Positions 36,801 to 44,438 of a stretch of 64,000 bases of DNA are shown here, piece after piece. The notes under the pieces were generated by a model that saw nothing but the letters and a program-made list of their open reading frames with translations, ran no database searches and was not told the origin of the DNA. The stretch's first letter is position 1. Every line of letters starts with the position of its first letter. The position numbers and the translations under genes were made by a program. Source of the stretch: Bacteroidota bacterium (GTDB lineage Bacteria > Bacteroidota > Bacteroidia > 2-12-FULL-35-15); assembly GCA_025963725.1 (NCBI GenBank), contig JAOQAE010000002.1, forward strand, positions 571,221-635,220, read 5' to 3'.

Positions 36801-38028
36801 GCTTACTGCGACAGCAACCGGCGGGACTGTAGGATCGGGATATGTATTTAACTGGACAGCCCCTGCATTTACCGGGAACCCTAACATTGTTTCTCCGGGC
36901 ACAACCACCAGCTATACGGTGAGCGCTGTGGATGGCAACGGATGCGCTTCCGTGAACACACAAACAGTTACCGTTACCGTAAGGCCGCCGTTAACGGTAG
37001 TGGCAAGCAATGATGAGAACATCTGCGATGGCACAGGCGCTGTTGTATCGGCTGCGGCAACAGGCGGCGATGGTACTTATACCTATACCTGGGCGCCGGG
37101 AGGAACAGCCTCCACTTCACCGAACTTTAACGTTTCACCTTCCACCACAACCACCTACACGGTTACGCTGACCGATGGCTGTACAAGCTTATCTGCTACA
37201 GATATGGTAACGATCACCGTGAGGCCACTGCCGGTGGTGAATATCTCGTCCTCTGCCGTTTCGGGTTGTGCGCCGCTTTGTGTGACGCTGAGCGACCTCA
37301 CTACTATTGGTAGCGGCGGAAGCATTACAGGCTGGCACTGGACGGTTAATGACAGCACCTACGATGTGCAGAATCCAAGCCATTGCTTTACCAATGCAGG
37401 CGTTTACTCGGTTACCCTGTCCGACACCTCCAACTTCGGATGTGTGAACTCGGTTACTGTTAATAACATGATCACTGTAAATGCGATGCCGGTTGCAAAC
37501 TTCACTTACAACCCGAACCCTGCTTCCATCAATTACCCTACAGTGCAGTTCAGCGATCAGTCGCTCAACGCCAGCGCATGGTACTGGAATTTTGCAGATT
37601 CGCTGAACAGTCCGTTCGACAATACCAGCAACATGCTCAATCCGCAGCATACGTATGGCGATGTGGGAACTTATTGCGTGGAGCTGATCGTGACCAATAC
37701 ACCGGCCTGTGTTGATACGGCGATGGATTGCGTTACTATTAATCCCGATTTCACCATTTACATTCCGAATGCCTTCTCCCCTAACGGAAGCGGCCTGAAC
37801 GATGAGTTCTTCGTAAAAGGCGAGAATGTGGACAAGTTCGAGATGATGATCTACGACCGCTGGGGCAATCTGCTTTTCAGGACCGAGAACATTAACGAGC
37901 ACTGGAAAGGCACCGTAAAAGGCGGAAGCGAGATTGCCCAGGAAGATGTGTATGTATACATCATTAACCTGAAAGACAAAGTGGGCGAACGCCACCAGTA
38001 CATTGGCCATGTAACCATTGTAAAATAA
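33889..38028 (+). CDS. Giant T9SS-secreted surface protein with Ig-like, SprB and PKD repeats (type B C-terminus)
   Basis: This 1379-residue protein has a signal peptide (residues 1-26) and an N-terminal beta-sandwich with NFCYFGNTYSQFIIGSNNWI (about 85-110). Several ~85-residue Ig-like units follow (ICSGATATLTATAPGG; GPVCSGSTLNLTAST), then two SprB-type repeats (about 730-805, NCFGACDGSAGV, and 884-950, TCNGGCNGTATV). Two PKD domains come next (about 1117-1195 and 1200-1287; FADSLNSPFDN, HTYGDVGTYCVELIV), then the gliding-motility-associated C-terminal domain (about 1289-1379; YIPNAFSPNGSGLNDEF, IYDRWGNLLF). The last is the type B signal for type IX secretion. It is likely a surface adhesin or motility-related filament; ligand unknown. 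A strong terminator follows. Confidence 0.93.
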   Translation: MNLYRNILIAGCSIFLLNISSALKAQTVDASPEISNICFGATATLTATYSGPVVTATTNYTVSNIPYAPDPMTAGTSVTLSDDSQTGFLPIGFNFCYFGNTYSQFIIGSNNWIGFSGGQTSTWVTAPIPVAGGTTAPMNTIMGAWQDINPGAGGTVKYAVYGTAPFRRLSVSWNNVPMFSCTGQLYSSQIIIYESTNIIETHIANKSLCTSWNSGNAVHGLHNSTGTVAVVVPGRNNTQWTASNEGKRFTPSGPATSTINWYILPSNTLVGTGTSITVTPPVGQPSTLYYAQVTSTGTCVSGFGTDTVVVIQTNCAPCTTTASNGGPVCVGSTINLSSATTSISGVASYSWTGPGGYTSNVQNPVIPSATLAMAGTYSLTVTENNGSFCTSTTTVVVNPIPAAPTAGNSGPVCSGSTLNLTASTVAGGTYSWTGPGSFTNSSQNPSISPVTNAATGTYSVTVTVNGCTSPAGTTSAIVNNTPNPPIPSINGSISPAPICAGGTLTLTSNNIAGATYSWTGPNTYAAGVRNPPPILGATPAMGGTYSLTVTVGGCTSNPATVSITVNAIPAAPTAPGVTICSGATATLTATAPGGTYDWYNAATGGTLLGSGSTYTTPVLTTTTTYYVQSTISGCVGPRTAVTVTVSPSFTVVSTADDSICSGTSTTIGVVSPAGTYTYSWDAPAATAFSTSASPTVTPAATTTYTVTVADPSGCTGSDVVTISVGSPLTITAGGLPANCFGACDGSAGVMASGSFPPYSYNWSTGATTPGITGLCAGTNTITVTDVIGCSVQDTVQIQQPTLISLTTASLTSHCGLPDGSASVSATGGVPGYTYMWTPGSQTNDTAINLTPGAYTVVVSDAHNCQMNANVTVANTPGVTATVSSTPITCNGGCNGTATVTASAGITPYTYLWSNGQTTATATALCAGSYTCTVTDSTGCTNTLTITLTQPSPVFVDALPPVPPICIGQSATLTATATGGTVGSGYVFNWTAPAFTGNPNIVSPGTTTSYTVSAVDGNGCASVNTQTVTVTVRPPLTVVASNDENICDGTGAVVSAAATGGDGTYTYTWAPGGTASTSPNFNVSPSTTTTYTVTLTDGCTSLSATDMVTITVRPLPVVNISSSAVSGCAPLCVTLSDLTTIGSGGSITGWHWTVNDSTYDVQNPSHCFTNAGVYSVTLSDTSNFGCVNSVTVNNMITVNAMPVANFTYNPNPASINYPTVQFSDQSLNASAWYWNFADSLNSPFDNTSNMLNPQHTYGDVGTYCVELIVTNTPACVDTAMDCVTINPDFTIYIPNAFSPNGSGLNDEFFVKGENVDKFEMMIYDRWGNLLFRTENINEHWKGTVKGGSEIAQEDVYVYIINLKDKVGERHQYIGHVTIVK

Positions 38029-38045
38029 AGAATACTCCTTACCCG

Positions 38046-38082
38046 AAACCTCAAAAGATGTATTTCTTTTGAGGTTTTTTTT
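38046..38082 (+). terminator. Intrinsic terminator of the large T9SS gene
   Basis: AAACCTCAAAAGA (38046-38058) pairs perfectly with TCTTTTGAGGTTT (38065-38077) over a TGTATT loop and runs into eight T residues (38075-38082). Confidence 0.93.
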
Positions 38083-38096
38083 ATACTATTGCGCCC

Positions 38097-38594
38097 ATGC
38101 AACGCATTGCCCTTTTATCCGACACCCACAATTACCTTGATCCGAAGATCTTCAAGTACTTCGAGGCCTGCGACCAGATCTGGCATGCGGGCGATATCGG
38201 CACCATTGCCATTGCGGATGAGCTGGCGAAGATAAAGCCGCTGGTGGCGGTATATGGCAATATCGACGGCAGCGACGTGCGCCGGGTGCACCCGCTCAAC
38301 CAGCGCTTCATGTGCGAGGAAGTGGATGTGTTCATGACCCACATCGGCGGATATCCCAACCGTTATTCGCTGGAAGCGCTTGCCGAAATAAAGCGCAAGG
38401 CCCCGAAATTATTCATCTGCGGGCATTCGCATATCTTAAAGGTGATGTTCGACCAAACCTATAAGCTGCTCCACATCAATCCGGGCGCTGCAGGCGTGCA
38501 CGGGTTCCACAAGGTAAAAACCATGGTGCGCTTCACAATCGATGCCGATAAGATAAAAGACCTGGAAGTGATCGAGCTCGGGCCGAGGGCATAA
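38097..38594 (+). CDS. YfcE/MJ0936-type metallophosphoesterase
   Basis: This 165-residue protein has the calcineurin-like metal-binding motifs in order: SDTHNYLD (residues 8-15), HAGDIGT (about 36-42), VYGNIDGSD (about 59-67), MTHIGG (about 82), CGHSHIL (about 110-116) and INPGAAG (about 131-137). The length fits the YfcE-like family of small phosphodiesterases. The physiological substrate is unknown. The gene is alone between the preceding terminator and the rho leader. Confidence 0.93.
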   Translation: MQRIALLSDTHNYLDPKIFKYFEACDQIWHAGDIGTIAIADELAKIKPLVAVYGNIDGSDVRRVHPLNQRFMCEEVDVFMTHIGGYPNRYSLEALAEIKRKAPKLFICGHSHILKVMFDQTYKLLHINPGAAGVHGFHKVKTMVRFTIDADKIKDLEVIELGPRA

Positions 38595-38611
38595 TGTGAA
38601 AAGAATTTTTG

Positions 38612-38641
38612 TTTGTATGTAAAAAAAACTTCGTATTATTG
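38612..38641 (+). promoter_or_regulatory. Candidate rho promoter with a long leader
   Basis: TTTG (38612-38615), an 18-base spacer and TATTATTG (38634-38641, one mismatch from TAnnTTTG) predict a start near 38648 and a 5' leader of about 140 AT-rich bases before the rho ATG. A leader of this size could serve autoregulation, as known for rho in other bacteria. No terminator hairpin is evident in it. Confidence 0.4.
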
Positions 38642-38790
38642 CAATGCGATTCGATTCCACTGTTATATTATCTGTATAACAAATCACAATCCGATTATTT
38701 TATCCAAAGAAAATTAAATCAAATCTTATTATTACTTCCATCCTTTTCAATCAATTTCAAAATTGATCCTCTTAACCAAATAAAAAATTT

Positions 38791-40518
38791 ATGTACGACA
38801 TTATTGACTTAAACAACAAGCTTGTTGGTGAGCTGAAAGAAATTGCAAAAAACCTGAACGTGCCGAAGTATGAAGCGTTGAAAAAACAGGAGCTCATTTA
38901 CAAGATCCTCGACCACCAGGCAATCAACCCTCCTCCCGCTGCCAACGACAACAAGCCCGAAAATAAATCCGAGAACAAGCCTGAAAATAAATCCGAACAC
39001 CGAACCGAGAACAGGGAAAGCCGTGAGAACAGGGCTGATCACAAGCCCCACGAGAACCGCATCCTGCGCCCGCGTAAGCCAAGGCCGGAGAGCGATACAG
39101 AGCGCCCTAAAATAAAACAGGAGCAGAGCAGCTTCTTTCACGATGAAGATTTTAAAGGCCAGAAAACAGAAAGCGCTCCTCATTCAGAGCATGTGAATGA
39201 GCACAAAGAGGCTCAGCCACAGGAGATCCACCCGAACGAAAACACTTCACACCATATCCAGTCTGCCACCGATGGCAACATGAGCGACGGCAACGACAGC
39301 TCTTCCATTGAACGCAAAGACCAGATGAACCGCCAGAACAGCAACCAGCGGACCAACAACAACAGCGTAAAGCAGCAGCAGAAAGAAGACCTTTATAACT
39401 TCGACGGCATTGTGGTGAGCGAAGGCGTACTGGAAACAATGCCTGACGGATACGGATTTCTCCGTTCCTCCGATTACAATTACCTGAACTCCCCTGATGA
39501 TATTTATGTATCACAGTCGCAGATAAAATTATTCGGCTTAAAGACCGGTGATACCGTTCGCGGAAGCATCCGTCCGCCGAAGGAAGGCGAAAAATATTTC
39601 CCGCTCATTAAAGTGGAAAAGATCAATGGCCGCGACCCAAGCTATGTGCGCGACCGCGTTCCTTTCGAATACCTCACTCCACTTTTTCCTTCTGAAAAAT
39701 TCAAGCTTACAGGACATGCGCAATCCAACCTGAGCGCAAGGATCTTCGACCTTGTAACGCCTATCGGTAAAGGGCAGCGTGCGCTTATTGTAGCACAGCC
39801 GAAAACCGGTAAGACCGTATTATTAAAAGACATCGCGAATGCAATTGCGGCGAACCACCCGGAAACATACCTCATCATCCTTCTTATTGATGAGCGCCCG
39901 GAAGAGGTTACCGATATGGCACGCAGCGTAAAGGCGGAAGTGATCGCTTCTACCTTTGATGAGCCTGCCGACCGCCACGTGAAGATCGCGAACATCGTGC
40001 TTGAAAAAGCAAAGCGTATGGTGGAGTGCGGACATGATGTGTGTATCCTCCTCGATTCCATCACCCGTTTAGCGCGCGCGTACAACACCGTACAGCCTGC
40101 CTCCGGTAAGGTATTGAGCGGTGGTGTGGATGCGAATGCACTGCACAAGCCAAAGCGTTTCTTCGGTTCCGCACGTAAGATCGAGAATGGCGGATCGCTT
40201 ACGATCGTTGCAACAGCCCTTACAGAAACAGGATCCAAGATGGACGAGGTGATCTTTGAAGAGTTCAAGGGAACCGGTAACTCCGAGATCCAGCTCGACA
40301 GGAAAATTGCAAACAAACGTATTTACCCTGCTATTGATATCGTTGCTTCCAGCACCAGGAGAGATGATCTTCTTGTTGACAAGGAAACACAGCAGAGAAT
40401 GTGGATCCTCCGCAAGCACTTATCGGATATGAACCCGGTAGAGGCGATGGACTTCCTGAGGGACAGGATCAAGAACACCCAGACCAACGAGGAGTTTTTG
40501 ATGTCGATGAACGGATAA
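38791..40518 (+). CDS. rho: Transcription termination factor Rho with long disordered N-terminal insert
   Basis: This 575-residue protein is about 155 residues longer than E. coli Rho. The SAP-like N-terminal piece ([20 protein letters not shown]) is followed at about 48-200 by an Asn/Glu/Lys/Arg/His-rich insert without hydrophobic residues ([20 protein letters not shown]). Next come the RNA-binding cold-shock-like domain (from about 200: [20 protein letters not shown]), the RecA-like core with Walker [14 protein letters not shown] (about 334), Walker [14 protein letters not shown], the Q-loop GGVDANAL and R-loop [14 protein letters not shown]. Rho inserts of this kind in Bacteroides are known to drive phase separation and alter termination. 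The gene has its own leader and no downstream partner. Confidence 0.97.
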   Translation: MYDIIDLNNKLVGELKEIAKNLNVPKYEALKKQELIYKILDHQAINPPPAANDNKPENKSENKPENKSEHRTENRESRENRADHKPHENRILRPRKPRPESDTERPKIKQEQSSFFHDEDFKGQKTESAPHSEHVNEHKEAQPQEIHPNENTSHHIQSATDGNMSDGNDSSSIERKDQMNRQNSNQRTNNNSVKQQQKEDLYNFDGIVVSEGVLETMPDGYGFLRSSDYNYLNSPDDIYVSQSQIKLFGLKTGDTVRGSIRPPKEGEKYFPLIKVEKINGRDPSYVRDRVPFEYLTPLFPSEKFKLTGHAQSNLSARIFDLVTPIGKGQRALIVAQPKTGKTVLLKDIANAIAANHPETYLIILLIDERPEEVTDMARSVKAEVIASTFDEPADRHVKIANIVLEKAKRMVECGHDVCILLDSITRLARAYNTVQPASGKVLSGGVDANALHKPKRFFGSARKIENGGSLTIVATALTETGSKMDEVIFEEFKGTGNSEIQLDRKIANKRIYPAIDIVASSTRRDDLLVDKETQQRMWILRKHLSDMNPVEAMDFLRDRIKNTQTNEEFLMSMNG

Positions 40519-40548
40519 GGGAGTTGATAATTCAGGAAGTGTTAAAAA

Positions 40549-40689
40549 ACACGCCCCTGCCCCCTCTCAAGAGGGGAAGGCATCCTGCAAAGTAAAATAA
40601 ATACAGTTATTAATTCATCTCTTTGTTAAAAACGATGATCCTGAAATCAGCAGGATCAGCTCCCCTCTTGAGAGGGGCCGGGGGTGTGT
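40549..40689. mobile_element. MITE-like intergenic element, copy 2
   Basis: This 141-bp element has ACACGCCCCTGCCCCCTCTC at the left and GAGAGGGGCCGGGGGTGTGT at the right, so its ends are imperfect inverted repeats of about 30 bp. Each end also holds a small palindrome (CCCCTCTCAAGAGGGG; CCCCTCTTGAGAGGGG). It shares the internal GCAGGAT...CTCCCC block with copy 1 and has no reading frame of its own. Confidence 0.7.
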
Positions 40690-40724
40690 TAGTGATAGAA
40701 GTAAATTACAGTATCTTACATTTT

Positions 40725-41237
40725 ATGAGATTTCCAATCAGCGTAGCATTAGGCCTTTTAGCCGGACTCATTCTCTCCATCGGTTGGTATGCCATGGGAA
40801 AGTCCATCGGATTTTATTCGGTGCAGGTGTTTATCAATGTGTATATCCTGAAGCTCTGCCTTATTATCGCGGGAGTATTTATTTCCGTGTACCTGGTGAA
40901 GCGGAGGAACAATGGCTTCCTTGAATTTAAAACGGCTTTGCAGACCGGCATGCTCTACTGCCTCGTGTTTGCGGTGATCGCAGCGATCTTCAATTACATC
41001 TATTACACGTACATCACACCCGACACGATCGATTATTTTGTGGCTGAAGCGAAGAAATACGCAGAAGGCATGGGAAACATCAAAGGGGATGACCTTACAA
41101 AGTTCCTCGATGCGGAAAGAAGCCGGTTCGGCTCATTCGCCGCGATCCCCCCTATCCTGTTCTGGGGGCTTATTGTTTCCCTGATCGCCGGACTTATCTT
41201 CCAGAAGAAAGACCCTCATGCTTTTAGTGCAAATTAG
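40725..41237 (+). CDS. DUF4199 family membrane protein
   Basis: This 170-residue protein has four membrane segments (about 5-24, 36-55, 75-98 and 143-162). The DUF4199 hallmark KTALQTGMLYCLVFAVIAAI and NYIYYTYITPD is followed by a helical loop (VAEAKKYAEGMGNIKGD). The true start is ATG 40725 (MRFPISVALGLLAG). The open frame reaches back to 40623, but that part runs through the MITE-like element and encodes its inverted repeat, so it was trimmed. The function is unknown. It is followed by an intrinsic terminator. Confidence 0.85.
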   Translation: MRFPISVALGLLAGLILSIGWYAMGKSIGFYSVQVFINVYILKLCLIIAGVFISVYLVKRRNNGFLEFKTALQTGMLYCLVFAVIAAIFNYIYYTYITPDTIDYFVAEAKKYAEGMGNIKGDDLTKFLDAERSRFGSFAAIPPILFWGLIVSLIAGLIFQKKDPHAFSAN

Positions 41238-41258
41238 TCGCGCTCATTAATTAACAGA

Positions 41259-41288
41259 AGCACTCCCAAACAACAGGAGTGCTTTTTT
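41259..41288 (+). terminator. Intrinsic terminator after DUF4199
   Basis: AGCACTCC (41259-41266) pairs with GGAGTGCT (41276-41283) and runs into TTTTTT. Confidence 0.9.
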
Positions 41289-41350
41289 GTTTTCCATGCA
41301 GGTAGCAGCGACACAGAAAAACAGCTAACTTTACACCCCAATTCACACAC

Positions 41351-43144
41351 ATGGCACGCAAAGTAAAAGAAACCGACGACCTTCCGAAGGCAAAGATCAA
41401 CAAGACCACGCTAAAAAGATCGATGCGCCTGTTTGATTACATCGGTAATCACAAATGGAAGCTGTACCTCGGGATGGTGTTTCTCCTGCTCACCGGCGGA
41501 ACGGCCCTGCTGTTTCCATGGATGCTCAAGGACCTTGTTCAGACCGTGGAGCAGAAAGATTTCTCACGCATCAACGAGATCGGCCTGATCCTGATCCTCG
41601 TGCTTACCTTACAGTCCTTCTTCTCTTATTTCCGCATTTATCTGTTTGTGAATTATACCGAAAACACGCTTGCCGCCTTGCGCCGGGCCGTTTACGCACA
41701 CCTGATCACGCTGCCTATGAGCTACTTTGTGCAGCAGCGTGTCGGCGATCTGAACAGCCGCATGTCGGCCGACATTTCCCAGATCCAGGATACGCTTACC
41801 ACTACCATTGCCGAATTTTTAAGGCAGTTCATTTTAGTGATCGGCGGCATCATTTTCCTTTTGGTGATCTCCCCGCAGCTTACCCTTCTGATGCTCACGA
41901 TCGTTCCGGTTGTAGCTATCGCAGCGGTGATCTTCGGGCGCTTCATCCGTAAAACATCAAAAGAAGTGCAGGAGAAGATCGCGGAATCGAATACTGTAAT
42001 TGAGGAAACCCTGCAGGGGATCAGCAATGTGAAAGCATTCGCCAACGAGTTCTTTGAGAATGTACGTTATAAGAAAAGCACGGAAGAGATCGTGAAGAAC
42101 GCGATCAAAGGCGGAAAATACCGCGGAGGCTTCGCTTCCTTTATCATTTTCTGCCTGTTCGGCTCCATTGTAGCCGTGATCTGGTACGGCGTGTACCTTG
42201 CCTCTAAAAATCAGCTGCAGATCAGCGAGCTCATTGCATTTATCCTTTACTCCGCCTTCGTTGGCGCTTCCTTCGGCGGCATCGCTGAATTGTATGCGCA
42301 GATCCAGAAAGCGATCGGCTCGCTGGAGCGCGTATTCGAGATCCTCGATGAAAAGCCGGAGATCCTCGACATTACCGCGCATCATGCTTTAACAGACCGG
42401 ATCAACGGCGATGTGGTGTTCGAGAACCTTGCCTTCACCTATCCTTCCCGCAAGGAGATCAGAGTATTGAAAAGCATTAACCTTTCCGTGAAAAAAGGCG
42501 AAACCATCGCGATCGTCGGGCCAAGCGGCTCGGGAAAATCAACCATTGTAAGCCTGCTGCTGCGTTTTTACGATCCGGAAAGCGGCGCCATCCTCATCGA
42601 TGGAAAAGACGCCCGTGAATACCCGCTTACACAATTGCGGAACAACATGGCCATTGTGCCGCAGGATGTACTGCTGTTTGGCGGAACCATCCATGAAAAC
42701 ATTGCTTACGGCAAGCCCGGTGCAACCGCTGCGGAGATCGTGGAAGCGGCCCGCAAGGCAAATGCACTCGAGTTCATCAATACTTTTCCTGAAAAGCTCG
42801 AAACGATTGTTGGTGAGCGCGGTGTGAAGCTCTCGGGCGGACAGCGCCAGCGCATTGCCATTGCCCGTGCCGTGCTGAAAGATCCAAGCATCCTGATCCT
42901 CGATGAAGCCACCAGCTCCCTCGATTCGGAATCGGAACGCGTGGTGCAGGAAGCCCTCGACCAGCTGATGGTGGGAAGGACCTCATTTGTGATCGCCCAC
43001 AGGCTGTCGACCATCCGTAAAGCAGACAAGATCGTAGTGATAGAAAAAGGGGAAGTACGTGAAAGCGGCACTCATTACGAGCTCATGAACCTCGAGAACG
43101 GATTGTACAGGAGCCTTTCGAATATGCAGCTGGAGCTAAGCTAA
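41351..43144 (+). CDS. ABC exporter, fused membrane and ATPase domains
   Basis: This 597-residue exporter has a charged N-terminus, six membrane helices (about residues 35-310; QQRVGDLNSRMSADISQIQD is the coupling segment) and an ATPase with Walker A VGPSGSGKSTIVSL (about 395), signature LSGGQRQRIAIARA and Walker B ILILDEATSSLDSESE, ending with the H-loop IAHRLSTIRKAD. It is similar in layout to the protein at 22264-24042 but clearly different in sequence. Substrate unknown; lipid or multidrug export is likely by family. Its last four bases overlap the end of rsmG on the other strand, so the two genes converge with no terminator between. Confidence 0.94.
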   Translation: MARKVKETDDLPKAKINKTTLKRSMRLFDYIGNHKWKLYLGMVFLLLTGGTALLFPWMLKDLVQTVEQKDFSRINEIGLILILVLTLQSFFSYFRIYLFVNYTENTLAALRRAVYAHLITLPMSYFVQQRVGDLNSRMSADISQIQDTLTTTIAEFLRQFILVIGGIIFLLVISPQLTLLMLTIVPVVAIAAVIFGRFIRKTSKEVQEKIAESNTVIEETLQGISNVKAFANEFFENVRYKKSTEEIVKNAIKGGKYRGGFASFIIFCLFGSIVAVIWYGVYLASKNQLQISELIAFILYSAFVGASFGGIAELYAQIQKAIGSLERVFEILDEKPEILDITAHHALTDRINGDVVFENLAFTYPSRKEIRVLKSINLSVKKGETIAIVGPSGSGKSTIVSLLLRFYDPESGAILIDGKDAREYPLTQLRNNMAIVPQDVLLFGGTIHENIAYGKPGATAAEIVEAARKANALEFINTFPEKLETIVGERGVKLSGGQRQRIAIARAVLKDPSILILDEATSSLDSESERVVQEALDQLMVGRTSFVIAHRLSTIRKADKIVVIEKGEVRESGTHYELMNLENGLYRSLSNMQLELS

Positions 43145-43773
43145 GCGCTCACCGGCATGTAAAGCACCTTCTTGGTTTCGAAGAACTCTTCCTTAAAATG
43201 ATCTTTGAGATCGTACAGCACTACGCGTTTCTGAAAATCCTTCAGCTCTTCGGAAAGATCGCCGCCTTTCAGGTAAAGAATTCCGTTAGGCAATGTGTTG
43301 AACTGGTTTTTGGAGACCTTGTTCTGCACCCACCTGTAAAACACCGGGAATTCGGTAACGGCGCGGGAGATGATGAACTCGAACCTGTCCTTTACCTCCT
43401 CTGCCCTCTTGTGCTCGGCCCTTACATTTTTTAAGCCGAGCGCCTGTGCCACCTCATTCACCACCTTAATTTTTTTACCGACGGAATCCACAAGGTAAAA
43501 ATTACATTCGGGAAAAAGGATCGCGAGCGGGATCCCGGGAAAGCCGCCGCCGCAGCCAACATCCATGATGCGCGTTTTCGGGCGGAAGGCCATCGCCTTT
43601 GCAATGCCCAGCGAATGCAGCACATGCCGCTCATACAGCAGGTCGATGTCCTTGCGGGAGATCACGTTGATCTGTGCATTCCAGTGTTCGTAAAGAGGTT
43701 GCAGCTGAGTGAACTGCTGCTGCTGCTCAGCAGTAAGGTCGGGAAAATAATGTTGAATGATGTTAACAGGCAT
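43141..43773 (-). CDS. rsmG: 16S rRNA (guanine527-N7)-methyltransferase
   Basis: This 210-residue SAM-dependent methyltransferase has the RsmG signatures NVISRKDIDLLYERHVLHSL (about residues 37-56) and IMDVGCGGGFPGIPLAI (about 69-85). Further motifs are the ligand-binding VDSVGKKIKVV, and FIISRAVTEFP (about 133-143). It methylates G527 in the 530 loop of 16S rRNA. In this operon it follows a sigma factor and a glycosyltransferase. The ATG at 43773 gives the family opening. Confidence 0.95.
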   Translation of the reverse strand: MPVNIIQHYFPDLTAEQQQQFTQLQPLYEHWNAQINVISRKDIDLLYERHVLHSLGIAKAMAFRPKTRIMDVGCGGGFPGIPLAILFPECNFYLVDSVGKKIKVVNEVAQALGLKNVRAEHKRAEEVKDRFEFIISRAVTEFPVFYRWVQNKVSKNQFNTLPNGILYLKGGDLSEELKDFQKRVVLYDLKDHFKEEFFETKKVLYMPVSA

Positions 43774-43808
43774 AAAATAGTATAATTCGAAATCCCTTAT
43801 GTTACACC

Positions 43809-44426
43809 TTATATTTTACCCTCAGTGTTTTTGAGAATATTCGCAAGGAACTCACGGGCGCGGAACAATTGTGCTTTCACTGTACCAAGCGGCAGCTCCA
43901 GCTTTTCGGCGATCTCCTCATAGGAAAGCTCATCGAAGTAACGCATTTCCACCAGTACGCGGTAGCGGGGCTTTAATTTTTCCACCACATCGTGCATGTG
44001 CTTCACCTTTTGCTTCTTCATGAAGTTCTCTTCCGGGGTAAGGCCTTCCGAGCGGATGTCCATTGCCATTTCTGAGCCTTCCTCATTCTCGAATGTTTTA
44101 TCGATCGAGAAGGTGACCATCTTTTTTCTGCGGATAAAGTCGATACAGTTGTTGGATGCTATTTTGAACAGCCAGGTGCTGAATGCATAATTCGGAGTGT
44201 ATTGGTGAAGCCTCTTGAATGCTTTTCCGAACGCTTCGATGGTAAGGTCATCGGCATCGTCCTTGTTGTTCACCATCTTGAGCAGCATGAAATAAACGGA
44301 ATCGCGGTAGCGTCCCATCAGCTCTGCATAGGCTTTCTGGTCGGCCTTATCGAGGGCGGAACGGATCAGGTTATAATCGTAAACTGCTTTTTCCGAAAGG
44401 TTATTTTCAAAATCTAAGTCGTCCAT
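43809..44426 (-). CDS. ECF-type RNA polymerase sigma factor (second)
   Basis: This 205-residue protein has sigma region 2 at about residues 30-100 (DADDLTIEAFGKAFKRL, then FSTWLFKIASNNCIDFIRRK) and region 4 at about 140-195 (LKPRYRVLVEMRYFDELSYE, then LGTVKAQLFRAREFLANIL). It differs from the first sigma by an acidic 10-residue start and a longer linker. No anti-sigma gene is adjacent. It lies 12 bases after the glycosyltransferase gene and 35 bases before rsmG on the same strand, so all three are likely cotranscribed. Confidence 0.94.
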   Translation of the reverse strand: MDDLDFENNLSEKAVYDYNLIRSALDKADQKAYAELMGRYRDSVYFMLLKMVNNKDDADDLTIEAFGKAFKRLHQYTPNYAFSTWLFKIASNNCIDFIRRKKMVTFSIDKTFENEEGSEMAMDIRSEGLTPEENFMKKQKVKHMHDVVEKLKPRYRVLVEMRYFDELSYEEIAEKLELPLGTVKAQLFRAREFLANILKNTEGKI

Positions 44427-44438
44427 CTGGTAAGCCGG

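Noticed and set aside
37189-38010. 273-residue minus-strand frame inside the T9SS giant gene
   Set aside because: It is a shadow of the strongly supported plus-strand gene; its residues follow the repetitive codons of that gene. The same holds for long opposite frames at 17545-18069, 29246-29953, 24959-25909 and 58826-59374.
38609-38812. Leader peptide gene before rho
   Set aside because: The frame is AT-driven, overlaps the rho start and has no initiation signal; it is more simply the rho leader.
40623-40724. Longer start for the DUF4199 protein
   Set aside because: The extra 34 residues are read through the MITE-like inverted repeat and do not fit the family start at ATG 40725.
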